Source: Hypericum androsaemum
Lineage: Eukaryota > Streptophyta > Magnoliopsida > Malpighiales > Hypericaceae
Direction: 5' to 3'
NCBI GenBank assembly: GCA_963995505.1
Contig: OZ023199.1
Location: forward strand, 1,488,001 to 1,552,000
DNA: 64,000 bases
A program made the position numbers and the translations under genes. The notes under the pieces were generated by a model. It was not told the DNA's origin. It made no database searches and worked only from the letters and a program-made list of their open reading frames with translations. Of this stretch, positions 11,956 to 21,726 are shown piece by piece (the first letter of the stretch is position 1; the number at the start of each line of letters is the position of its first letter).

Positions 11956-13150
11956 GTCTATAGTAACGAACACCTTCTTCAAGGCAGGTAAACAACTGCA
12001 GTAGTCATCTTGATTACTGCAGTTTTGATTGGTGTGATCAAATCTCTGGATGGTGTCTGTTTCTTTTCAGTCTTGTTCTTCCTTATCGGCCTATATATGG
12101 ACGAGAAGGACTAATTGTATCGAATATATAGTGGTAATCTTGCACACGTCTGTACAACCATATACTCAGAATATTGTCTGTCTTTTTTTTTCCCTTCTTA
12201 TTTGTGTGTATTGTGATCTTGTGGCAACCCTTTTTCCTTCTCAACATGCTTTATTCAGGCATTCGGAAACGTCTTGGGTGGAAAGTGGAAACTCCTAAAA
12301 AATCTTATGACAATGTATAAACAGTGAATATGGGTTACTGTTGCCAAGCGCAAGAAGTGAGTTTGTTTGTAATAGAGGTATATGGTTGAATCAATATTCC
12401 ATTTTTTTCTTCATTCTTTGTTTCCAAAGTTTCAATGGTTGAATCAAGAAGTGAGTTTTGTCACCTTGCCATGTCATATTACAAGTAGACTACAAAATTT
12501 GACGTGGCATGCCACGTCATACATAAAACGAAGTTGTTTGGATGGGTTGGGTCCGGGCAGCTACCTATGGACCTAAGTGATATTAATTGGAATAAGTATG
12601 ACTCGATTGGTCAATTTTTTACCACAGGGTACTAAAATAATTTTAGGCTATACCACAGCGTACTAAAGTAGATTTTTCCCAATATATTATAAAAGTGTCC
12701 ATAAAAAGAGCCAACCCTTTTTTTTTTTGCTGTTCAAAATCAAAACAATCCTCTGTGCGCAGTAGACTCGAATACTAGTAGTCAATTTTAAATATCAAAA
12801 TTTTTAAGAAAATGACTTGTATATATCGCTTGTCTAGTTAATTGGGTTAGTCCCTCGGGGTACCATTTCTTGCGACCAAAAGTTTTAAAGCAATTTGGTG
12901 TGGCTAGTGAATTCCATGGTATACTGTACTACTACCAAACCAACTCTAGAAGGTACTAAATGTGGGAGATGATGCTATTTTTATAAACTCTATATGCTGC
13001 TATTTATAGGGTGCTCTTGATCCACTACGATGACCTCAGGTTTGAAAGGTGGATTCCTCATAGAAAGTACGTAACGAGGAGAATGAATTGATTTTTGACT
13101 CCTCGTTTCAACTGTTTCTAAGAGTTCACTACGATGATGCTATGTTTCTA
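11956..13150. other. 3' flank of gene B copy 1
   Basis: This stretch holds the 3'UTR and spacer, alignable in blocks with 23,517-24,420 downstream of B3 (shared GGTACCATTTCTTGCGACCA run). Between about 12,450 and 12,690 lies a block not shared with B3. It contains a perfect 18-base palindrome (12,501-12,518) and ACCACAGGGTACTAAA-type motifs that resemble the ends of the 2.1-5.2 kb insertion. Confidence 0.5.
12501..12518. repeat. Perfect palindrome containing two ACGTGGC cores
   Basis: GACGTGGCATGCCACGTC is perfectly self-complementary and presents the ACGTGGC core twice, once per strand. That core is the G-box/ABRE type recognised by plant bZIP factors. It sits inside a transposon-like block 3' of gene B, so a regulatory role is only a possibility. 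Confidence 0.6.
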
Positions 13151-13155
13151 AGACA

Positions 13156-13604
13156 CTGGGCCTTTTGGAGCCACCCGAAGATCAATCCGTCGTCGCTGCC
13201 CAGAAACCCCGCCTCTCCTCTGCTGAACAGCTTGATGCTATCTTTCAAAAAATTGATGAAGATAGGGACGGTCTCATCTCTAAGGAAGAGCTTATTGCTG
13301 TGCATCACGAATTCCATGCAAATGGGGACGGTCGTCTGCCAGCTCAAGAACCCGCTGGCTGTCTTCCTCAGGGGATGGGAGCGGTCGGGACTGGTGTGGC
13401 CGGCTGCTCTTCCGACAAGTCGCAGCTTCAGGTAACAGATTGCATTCGGTTTGTTGTTGAGAGTTAGATATGCTTAATTAATGACCAGGTTATGCCATGC
13501 TCGTGTTTTCCAGGCATCCATTGTCGTCCCATTGACAGAAGTAATTTGTTGTGATACTGGTGGTACCAAAAAGCAGAATGCAGAGAGTGATGTAGAGAAA
13601 ATTG
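13156..13604 (+). pseudogene. Gene B copy 2: truncated fragment (EF-hand exon plus start of next exon)
   Basis: The region matches exon 2 of gene B. It opens with TLGLLEPPEDQSVVA, has a good EF-hand (loop DEDRDGLISKEE) and ends at SQLQ with a GT donor. The next exon begins after TTCCAG at about 13,515 and reads ASIVVPLTEVICCDTGG, then VEKIVC, where homology stops at about 13,604. There the sequence changes to mitochondrial-like DNA. Exon 1 and the membrane part are missing. Its EF-hand has a better consensus than copy 1 (KIDEDRDG rather than IIDENRDG), so it may preserve an older state. Confidence 0.75.
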
Positions 13605-15586
13605 TATGCCCACCGTGCCCTCTCTTTCCGTTGAGCTGATCGCCTCGCTTCGCGTTTTAGAGTTGTGCTCTTCCTGAGCGGATTGCATGCGCCATCAGCT
13701 GTGTTGACTATTCTACTTCTTGCTGTGTGCCCGGTGCCCAAAGCTCGGACTATTACTGACTTATCGGTTGATGGGATAGCAGGCGTCAGTTCTGCTCCGG
13801 AAAGGTAAGAGGTTGGGAAGGAAAAGGGGGAGATTTTGAGGGCTGCTCTGATCCAGACCAGGTGTCGTTGGTTGAGCCTGACCCCGCTCATTTCACTATT
13901 GCCGATACCAGTTAGTTACGCGTACTGTATACTCTCATCTCGTGTGCGATAAGGGGGCCGAAAAGCTTCTTGCTGTGCTGTCCGGTGCCCACCAAAGCAC
14001 AGACTCTACTCACCCACTAGTAGACTATTCTACGGGCTGGTGAGACTATTCCACTACAGATTGATGGACTGCAAAATTTTCTGACTGAAAAAAGGAGTTC
14101 AGACTGACGGTTCGGTGATCGAGCGAAGATAGACGAGACCTTCCAGCTCTATTGTGCTCGCTTGTTTAGGGTAAGGGGCTACTCATTCCCATTACATTCA
14201 ATCAGTCATCCCCAAAAAAGTCCTATACATAGCTAAACACCGGGCTGCTTCCGTCTACGCGAAGGATTTTCACTCTATTTATGTGATTCTTTCAATGACG
14301 AATATATTGCTCGTTTAGTAACGCGTAAGGAACAGAAAGACAAGGATTCCAGTTTCACAATGTGAAAAGCTTGAAAACTCCCTCCTTTTTCTTTTTCAAA
14401 AAGGAGTTATGTGAGCGCCCCTTTGGTTGGGGCGCTTTGCTTGACCTGATCATTGTGCCAAGGGCTGGCTAGTGGTGCGTTGAGCAGCTCTGACTTCCGT
14501 TTGCCGGGCCCCTGATGGTAGGCTATACAGCAGGCATCAGACTTATACTGTGCGCTGCCAAGAACTGCGATTCATTTAAGGCTCCCACATTTTGGGCTAA
14601 ACAACTGGACCATTGAGTAACTGCTCTGTAAGACTACTAAACGACTAGTCCGTGGGGCGTCACCATTGTTCCACGGGGGATTCTTACTCCACTGCGGATA
14701 CTGACCTTCTTTCTTCGAGGAGCACAATCAACAGCACTTCCAACGCCTTCATTGGAGCAAAAGCGGGTAAGGGAAGTCACCGGGTAGTACTGACGGGTAG
14801 TTTACTTCCCCCTTACCCAACTGTGGGAGAAGAAGGATTTTTGAAGCCATACGGTTTGATGATAGCTTCAATAAAGAATGGGTTATGCATTCAATCATCA
14901 TGCCCTTCTACGAATGAGGGAACTTATTAATTAGATGGCCACCGCTACGAGATCGCCCGGTAAAGACATCAAAAAAATAACCCACGAATGGTGTCGAAAT
15001 GGCGATTGAAGCGTCAGAAATAGCCAATGCGCTCATATCTCAAATTGCATGCATGGAACCCACTACCACTACCTTTTCGATAACAAATCCCTCGACCAAG
15101 GGATTAACCCAAAATGAGTGATTTATGCCGCTGGCTGCCCACCTCTTTCGAGCCCAAGTAAAGCAAAGGGCCTCTCCGCCGCTTGTCAAAATTGGACGTT
15201 TTGCCTTCTTTTGATCTGTCGGCGACAACGGATCATTTTCCGCTGTGGGAGTGAAAATACAAGGGCTGTTCCATTTAGAGACAGCCTTTGCTTGGGTGTT
15301 CTCGGGGCTTTTTTCGAATGCCTTTAACGCCCCCCGCGAACCGAACCAGGGGAGCCGCCTATATTTGTCCTATTTTATATAGGACACAGTATTGCGGGTA
15401 CCTCTCGTCTCGGCCTTTGTTCGCTCTATCACATCACTTTGTGGTGTGGTATTGTGCTGACAAGGTATACCCGGGAAAGAAGTTTAGTAAATACGCACTT
15501 CTCGGTGACGATATCGTCATCGGAGACGCCGCGGTTGCAGACGTTTATAAGGATGTCATCAATCGCTTGGGGGTGATCAAAACCTC
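13605..15586. other. Insert resembling plant mitochondrial DNA (candidate NUMT)
   Basis: Near 13,604 the sequence switches from gene B to about 2 kb of near-50% GC DNA with a plant mitochondrial intergenic flavour (balanced composition, runs such as GCCGGGCCCCTGATGG, no AT-rich spacers). It ends near 15,586 at another sharp junction. No classical mitochondrial gene is recognisable. Its distal end encodes a mitovirus-type polymerase fragment, a kind of sequence known from plant mitochondrial genomes. That supports a mitochondrial origin but does not prove it. Confidence 0.5.
15390..15586 (+). pseudogene. Mitovirus-type RNA-dependent RNA polymerase fragment
   Basis: The plus-strand frame contains LSSRPLFALSHH, then after about 20 residues YALLGDDIVIGD, then VADVY and LGVIKTS. 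The GDD catalytic triplet within LLGDDIVI, preceded by FALSHH, is the motif B-C-D arrangement of Mitovirus (Mitoviridae) polymerases. Only about 65 residues remain. Upstream catalytic motifs are not visible, and the frame runs into unrelated sequence after LGVIKTS. It is therefore a dead endogenous copy with no capsid or other viral gene nearby. Such relics are known in plant mitochondrial and nuclear genomes. Confidence 0.75.
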
Positions 15587-16390
15587 AAGACATCGTCAAG
15601 AGGGCATCTGAATGCAAAACACTCATATGAGAGCCAATGTCGACGTAAATTGACCAAGACAAGTTTCTCCACCCGCAACCATCGGACAAGAAACGAGATC
15701 TGAAAGGACCTCAAATCAGATGAAAGACAATCCAAACATAAACGAAAGCCCGACGCAGTTTCTAAACACGTGTGACTCGAGAACAACAACAAACACACAA
15801 AGACAGAATCAACCGAAAACAATAAAGACAGAATAGAAATAATTAAAAAGCGGAACATAAATAACACAGAACTGACCGGGGAGGAGATCGGACTCGACCA
15901 TCCTCCCCGGGGACCGCCAGGGACCTAAAAAAAGCCCAGCCGTGCAGATCAGGCCAGGTGGGCGATGGGGATCAGGCCAGATCGGGGAGGCGGCGCCGAG
16001 ATCGGGGAGGCAGGCGATGAGGCGAGGCGGTTGAGACAGCGAGATCAGTGAGGATGGAAGTTGATGCAGGCGACGACGGTGACGGAGGAGCGGAGAGGCA
16101 GGCGATGAGGCGAGGCGATTGACGGAGGAGCGGAGAGGCAAGCAACAATCGGACGGAAGGAGATGCAGGCGACGACGGTGATGGAGTAGCGGAGAGGCAG
16201 GCGATGAGGCGACGACGGTGACGTAGGAGCCGAGAGGCAACAACAACCGGAACGATAGTACCGGTGAAGGAGGTAGCGGCAACCGAGACGACGGTGCCGA
16301 GGATTGCTCCACTCTCAAGAGAGGGAGAGGAAAAGCTCCACTCTCGGGGAGAGGGAGAGAGATATTTTCTGGACTCAATATGTTGGTGGG
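15587..16390. repeat. GC-rich segment with GCGGAGAGGCAGGCGATGAGG tandem units
   Basis: On the plus strand, 16,050-16,240 repeats GAGGCAGGCGATGAGGCGA with GACGACGGTGA spacers. Read on the minus strand the block starts with CT-rich leader-like sequence (near 16,390) and runs through the repeat into T-rich sequence. It interrupts the polymerase relic at about 15,587. This could be the 5' end of an inserted transposon such as a LINE, but no coding domain confirms that. The long minus-strand open frames here are products of the repeat. Confidence 0.45.
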
Positions 16391-16945
16391 TCACTTTTTT
16401 TTTTTAGGAATCTTCGCATCATGGTATAGGCAGTTAGGCACTCACTCTCCTATAGAATATTCGCATTTCTCATCTATCCTATAAGTTGACCACAGCTGCG
16501 CAACATTTGGCTTTTGCTAGCCATTTCCTCTGACTTGATGTATTTTATGTAAGTTAAGCGTGTGATCATCTCTCTCCTTATGTTCTCTTCATGTTTCCGG
16601 ATGACATTGCCTTTTATTACCCTCTCCTTCTACAGCCTTCGAAGGTTGCTGTGAAAATGGAAATTTTCCTATTGTCCGCAAGTGTAGCTTAGCTCTGCTA
16701 ATGAGCCATTTCACTAACTTGTACAAGATAAAAGATGCAATGGGAGAATTCTCCACCCTCCTAACATAAGCACGAATCTCTGCACCTGCAAAAGGTAAAT
16801 CGATCTCTCTGACTCGTGTTTGCTACTTGCTTATGGTCTTGAGTGCTCTTGCATTTACTATAGGGAACTCATCATAGGATAATAATAATAACGCATAACA
16901 ATTTGTTAACTTCTGGCCTTGCTTCAATAGCAGAAGTTGACATTT
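16391..16945. other. Spacer without a recognised gene
   Basis: AT-rich non-repetitive sequence. I see no coding frame, repeat array or RNA gene in it. Confidence 0.4.
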
Positions 16946-16949
16946 CATT

Positions 16950-17225
16950 AAACAAAACAACAAATTCTCATGTGCCGCAACTGGTTGTTCGAGAAACCCA
17001 CAAACCCGAGATCTGTCATCAAATATATCAATATGGCTAAGTCTTTACATATACATGCATGTAACTGTGTACAATGTTTATTGATTAGCTGATTGCTGAC
17101 CTTAGCTAGCTTAGTTTCAACATTAATTTTTTTGTATGGTTTCCGCCAAGATTAGCAAATAAACTAATCCTGCTTATCGCGCTTGATCAAGGAGCTGTAC
17201 TCATCCAAGCACGAGATATTGCTTG
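16950..17225 (-). pseudogene. Relic of the last exon of a GEM-like (GRAM) gene
   Basis: The block aligns with 24,860-25,190, next to the intact GEM-like gene. On the minus strand it retains LICLMT/ILIYLMT-like residues followed by GFVGFSNNQ, the counterpart of the FWFMGFLNHHKAF end of the functional gene. The segment stops abruptly at about 17,225, where the 3' flank of gene A copy 2 begins. It marks a rearrangement junction joining sequence from beyond B3 to the A2 block. Confidence 0.6.
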
Positions 17226-17394
17226 CTTAGTGTGTGCTCTACTACTGTTTTTAAGTAATAGCAAACATACAGCATACATGGGAGATCATTGAAGCCAAGA
17301 ACTAAACATTAGAACCAGTGATGACAGCAAGGACTTGGAGAGAACGAAAGGCACAGATGACAAGGACTCCGAAAGAGAAGGCCATACAGAGAAT

Positions 17395-18251
17395 CTAAAT
17401 GATGAAACATATGAGGAACATAACTTCAGAGTTCAACTTCCCTCTACCCCGGATGAGAAGGGATCCAGATGAGGTGGCGAAGCTGAAGATGTTGACAAGA
17501 ACAAACATTTGAAAAGACACGTGGTTGGCTTTGGAGAGGTCTTTGATGAAAGAAAGAGTTCCATTGCCGCCCCCTTGCAGACCACGAGTTATTATTGTGT
17601 TTGAGAAACCCACAACTCCAAAGCAAACTGCTGTCAACATCAGCACAGAGCGTGTTTGCTCGGTACATATATCTGCCAACATCATCTTGCTTTTACCGAA
17701 GGAGACTCCCATGGCAACACTGTCGTAACTGGCGCTGCCGCCACCTCCTCCACTACCGAGATGGCCACTGTGACTAATGCTGCAACCACATACACCATCA
17801 CATCCGCTTCCACTGTCAAGATGGCCACCATGATCATGCATGCCTCTGCCGCCAAATCCTCCAGTGCTAAGATGAGAACCGTGACCATCACCCATACCAT
17901 TGACTCCTCCAACCTTTGGATCACTATATTCTGCTAATAGGTATTCAGGACTACCAGAATCACGGGCATGGTCTTCACTGAACTTTGTTCGCCCACCAGC
18001 TGATGTCATAATCAAGAGATTAGTGTCCATGATGAAAAGGTTACAACCAATTAATTATATTCATATTCGCATACATAAATAACCAAAAATTGGAAGGAAA
18101 ATTCAGCAAATTCAAAACAAACGAACAGTAATAAAATAGCTCCAAGAAAGAGAAGGCTACCATTCTCGCAATTGATAATTAGTTCCTTTGGTAAAGCATA
18201 AGCAATCTTCTCCAGAAACCGCGGAAACCATGAAAAGATTGCTCTCCGCAC
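17395..18251 (-). pseudogene. Gene A copy 2: same two exons, C-terminus cut by a nonsense codon
   Basis: Exons 18161..18251 and 17395..17999 match copy 1 in position, splice sites and phase. At 17,395-17,397 the codon TCG of copy 1 has become TAG, so the frame ends at MFLICFII. The last roughly 20 residues (the final membrane segment) are still present in frame after the stop, which means the lesion is a single substitution. Copy 2 also has about 22 extra Gly/His/Asp/Cys-rich residues (around GMHDHGGHLDSGSGCDG) that copy 1 lacks. The truncated protein might still be made, so pseudogene status is likely but not certain. Confidence 0.6.
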
Positions 18252-18518
18252 CTGCGAGCAGTTGCAGCAATTCCTTGTTAGAACACACAGCGCATCACCA
18301 GGCATATTTTACTAGCGATCCACACAAAGGACGCGAGGGGAAAACGATGGCAAGTTGCTCATCATTGACCAGTGGCTAATTCGCTAAGAGAAACCGCGCT
18401 TGTAGTCTCACCAGATGCACACTATGGGCCTCCTAGGGTTAATTCTAATCAGAGAGATAACTAAACTTGGAACAAGTAATACACAAAGAGTTGGGAGTGG
18501 ACAGAGTAACAGAAGACC

Positions 18519-18803
18519 TCAGTAGACTTGTATCCATTGTCGGGCGAGATGGTCAACGGAGATGGAGGTAGGAAAGTCCGAGGACGACAATGGCTCCAGT
18601 AGGGTTTTCTTTCTGCTTCTATATCTATCTCTCCCATAGTCGGCGAGCTCCCTCTTCGGGCTAAGAGGTCCTTCGGATCGGCGATGGCCGGTGGAGCGGG
18701 ATGTCATGCCAGCGACGGAGCACTTGGACGGACGGACGGACGGCGGCGGTTTGGGAGGGAAAGGAACATGTATCGAAGGTTCGTCGGTCGATAGGTAGGT
18801 CAC
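18519..18803 (-). other. Probable first exon or 5'UTR of gene A copy 2
   Basis: The segment is conserved with 1,743-2,082 of copy 1. One frame encodes a basic/Ser-rich peptide (ELADYGRDRYRSRKKTL, SSSDFPTS). Another begins ATG at about 18,639 with MGEIDIEAERK. Which frame is used, if either, cannot be decided from two copies. A direct run of GGACGGACGGACGG lies within it. Confidence 0.35.
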
Positions 18804-18819
18804 TCGGAAAAGAAAATCT

Positions 18820-19550
18820 TGATCGTTTGATTTTAGTTCCCGTATTTCAATTTTTTAAATTTTCGGGTACACCTGTCAAGTGTTACGCCTTTATTTGAAT
18901 TTTTTTAAGAATCGAGAGAATATTATATTTAAGCCGTACACGACGCACCTGTTAAGAGTCAAGTGTTAATGCCTTTGACTTTTGCTCTTAACAGGTGCCT
19001 TGTGCTAACACCTTTGACCGTGCTCCCAAATTTTGGCGGAAGTGTCACAAACTCCCCGTCTGGAACCGTCTTTGATATTCATTGTTGTCTTGTCTAAATA
19101 TGTTCTTGAATAATTTAAAAAGAATTATCTATTTGGTATAGCCGTTTTAGACAAATAAAGGTAGGAGGTCCATCGTACCTCGTTTATAAACCTATGCGTA
19201 CCCAAAAAAAAAAAAATACAAAAGTAATTAATAAGAGGAAAGAGAAAAATGCATTGAGAAGTCAAAAAAAGCTGCTGACGCAGTTTTGGAATTGGAAAGA
19301 GCATCAGCAACCAATAAAAGAAAAAATGGGGACTAGATTTAGTCTTAAAAAGGATATCTACTATGATACTAAATAGCTAAGGACATGGATATTATTGTCA
19401 TTTGGCCTTATAGCTTCTAGACAAGCACCTCACCTTTTGGATTTATGGATCTCTGGACCCACGCGCGTCAACGTCACCTTTTTAATTTGAAAAAGGAAAA
19501 AGCTAACGCTGGGACAAAAGGTGAAGCATTTTTTAGAATATTTTTTTTGG
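18820..19550. other. A2-B3 spacer, proximal part
   Basis: No gene is present. The part 18,825-19,020 is the counterpart of both 5,210-5,290 and 9,840-9,910 in the A1-B1 spacer. This shows that everything between those two points in A1-B1 was inserted. GGGGACTAGATTT at about 19,328 also occurs in inverted form at about 9,690 and may mark transposon ends. Confidence 0.5.
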
Positions 19551-19559
19551 TTTTATTAT

Positions 19560-20180
19560 AAGTAGTTTTAAATATTATCAAATTGTAAACTATTTGATAT
19601 AACCGGATAAACTATTTGATATAATCGGGTAAACGAATTGTACATATGTTCGATTTAATTCATAAAAAAGCAAAATTAATATTATCAAATTAATTTTTTA
19701 ACACGACATACCATTTGACATAATCGGATAAACTATTAGATATTACCGGGTAAACTATTTGATATAATCGGGTGAACCATTTGATATAATTGGGTAATCC
19801 ATTTGATATAACAAGGTAAACTATCGGATATTATCGGATAAACTATATGATATAACCGGATAAATTATTTGATATAACCAGATAAACCATTTGATAAACA
19901 GTGTTCGATCATAACAGTGCAAACCATTCAATCGTAATAGAACAAACCTTTCGATCATGACATAACAAACCATTTTATCGTAACAGTGAAAACTATTTGA
20001 ACAAAACAGTGCAAACTATTCGATCATAACAGTGCAAATCATTTTATCGTAACAATGAAAACCATTTGATATAACCATTTAAAATACTTATAGTAAGAAA
20101 ATTAAATAATGAATTAAATTATATATTAAATGATATGCCGAGTTATATTAAATGGTATGTCTGGTTATATCCAATGATAT
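19560..20180. repeat. AT-rich minisatellite (ATTTGATATAACCGGATAAACT units)
   Basis: Imperfect tandem units of about 20-24 bases carry variants of CTATTTGATATAATCGGGTAAA. From about 19,905 they grade into GATCATAACAGTGCAAACCATT units and then return to ATTTGATATAACC. There is no coding potential. It lies just outside the left TIR of the 1.3 kb transposon. Confidence 0.85.
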
Positions 20181-20241
20181 GTCAAACAATGAGCCACGCA
20201 AATTTAGTACATTAAGATCAAGATTACATGATATATATATA

Positions 20242-20356
20242 TGGAAAAATTACGCTCAAGTTACTCGAGTTTGCTTAAATATACTCAAAAGTCCCTCCTG
20301 TTCACAAAATACACGCCGACGTCCCTCTAGTTTGCTTTTATTATACTTTCGGGTCA
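20242..20356 (+). repeat. Left terminal inverted repeat
   Basis: It begins TGGAAAAATTACGCTCAAG and ends near TTATACTTTCGGGTC. It pairs with 21,427-21,540 over its whole length apart from a few mismatches near the middle and ends. Confidence 0.85.
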
Positions 20357-21055
20357 CTGGCACATGTTAGGAGCTTTTTTTCATTTTTGTCAATAAAATG
20401 ACCAAAATACTCTTAGAAAAAAAATAAAAACTGCTGATGTCATCTTCTTCCTCCTAAAAAATTACCAATTGAAGGAAGCCCAATTAAACCGCTGAGGTCG
20501 TCGATACGATGGGGAGCAGGTCCTCTGGCATCGGCAAGGAGGTCGAGGATGAAGAAGACAGCGGTCCGACAACGTTGGTTCTTCCCATTGGTCCGACGGC
20601 GGTCGAGGATGAAGAAGACGGCGGAGGTCGAGGATAAAACAGATCGGCGAGATCCTCACCTCCATGAACGTCACCACCCAGCTCTACCTTAACGTGGAGG
20701 CCGAGACTCTGTCCATGGGCCCAGATGGCCGAGCTCGGCCACCGACTTGACGCCCTTAACGAGATCCTCGTCGGATGAGTCGATAACTTCATTGACTCTG
20801 GTTGCGGTGGTGGCTTGAGACTATCAAAATTGCCGACATCGGGGTCCCTAAAGATGGCTGCGTCGGAGGCAGCACCTTCTCCCAGAGCTCCTCCTCGTCC
20901 TCGTCCTCGTCCAGGAGCTACTCGGCCCACCTAAGGAACCCTTCCTCCACGTGCCTCCGCCCATCTCCCTCTTCGTCCTCCTCCTCCGCCCCCACTCCAA
21001 TGGCCAACTCCCTCTGGATCAATTACAAAGCCAGAGGACGAGGAGAGCCCGGGCC

Positions 21056-21160
21056 CACCTTTCAGGTGCCGGAGCCTTGTCCTGGCCTCCTTCTACCTTT
21101 TCATCGCCATCCTCCTCCTCGTCCTGATCATCGCCTTCGCCGTCCTAACCGTCAAGTTCC
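21056..21160 (+). pseudogene. Captured fragment: Pro-rich plus membrane segment, LEA_2/NHL-like
   Basis: The plus-strand frame reads PPFRCRSLVLASFYLFIAIL and continues LLVLIIAFAVLTVKF. That is a cysteine/arginine junction followed by one strong membrane anchor, as at the N-terminus of NDR1/HIN1-like (LEA_2) proteins. A Pro-rich stretch in the same frame lies upstream, interrupted by a stop. It is a fragment only. The family call rests on the anchor alone and is tentative. Confidence 0.35.
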
Positions 21161-21305
21161 ATCATCATTGTCGAGGTGCTTCAGCAGTTCTGCCACACCT
21201 GGAAGCCGACGTTCTGGTTCTTCAACTGGGCCGGGAGGCAGCGCGGGTTCGAGCACGATTCTAGGACATTCAACTCCATGATGGATGCGCTTGTCGATGT
21301 GCTTG
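21160..21305 (+). pseudogene. Captured fragment of a pentatricopeptide-repeat (PPR) protein
   Basis: The frame reads VLQQFCHTWKPTFWFFNWAG, then RQRGFEHDSRTFNSMMDAL. FF.WAGRQ.GF.HD..T.N.M.D is the typical start of plant PPR proteins (mitochondrial or plastid RNA-processing factors). Only one repeat-length piece is present, directly after the LEA_2-like anchor in a different frame. The two came from separate source genes. Confidence 0.65.
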
Positions 21306-21426
21306 CCTCTTGTTCGAGCGTGATTCTGGGGTTCTTGTCGATAAGGACGTTAAATTGTGATGTCAACATGTTTTGTTTTGTTCAAAGGGTATTTTCGTCA
21401 TTTCAATGACAAAAAAACTCATTTAG

Positions 21427-21540
21427 GGATCCGAAATTATAATAAAAGCAAACTAGAGGGACTTTGAAATGTATTTTGTGAACAGGAGGGACTTTTGAGT
21501 ATATTTAAGCAAACTCGAGGAATTTGAGAGTAATTTTCCA
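21427..21540 (-). repeat. Right terminal inverted repeat
   Basis: It is the reverse complement of the left TIR, running from GGATCCGAAATTATAAT at its inner edge to AGTAATTTTCCA at its outer edge. Confidence 0.85.
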
Positions 21541-21726
21541 TATATATATATATACCCAAAAAAAATGAGGGGTCAACTACCAATTCCACACCCTACAAAG
21601 ACATGTGCGTCCCTCTTTTTTAATTTTCCCTTTTAATTATTTATTTAATTACAATATTACCCCTAGTCCATTTAAAGTCAGCCCGTCCTGAACTTTTGCT
21701 TTAGACTATCTGTATTGGTGCCTTTC

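Larger units (their letters stand above)
20242..21540. mobile_element. TIR transposon of 1.3 kb carrying pieces of host genes (Pack-type)
   Basis: The left end (20,242-20,356) and right end (21,427-21,540) are inverted repeats of about 115 bases, highly similar. Both contain CTCGAGTTTGCTTAAATATA and, further in, CCCTCTAGTTTGCTTTTATT. The ends abut TA-rich runs on both sides, which hides any target-site duplication. The interior is GC-rich and holds fragments resembling an LEA_2/NHL-type membrane protein and a pentatricopeptide-repeat protein, but no transposase. This is the structure of a non-autonomous element that has captured gene fragments, as in Pack-MULEs. The superfamily is inferred, not shown. 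Confidence 0.8.

Noticed and set aside
13605..15586. Bacterial gene transfer as the source of the GC-balanced insert
   Set aside because: There is no bacterial gene, operon or ribosome-site pattern; the mitovirus relic and the character of the sequence fit plant mitochondrial DNA better.
15809..16394. Minus-strand frames of 140-189 codons rich in Ser/Pro/Leu
   Set aside because: They arise from GC-rich tandem units with overlapping frames of equal length; no domain is recognisable.
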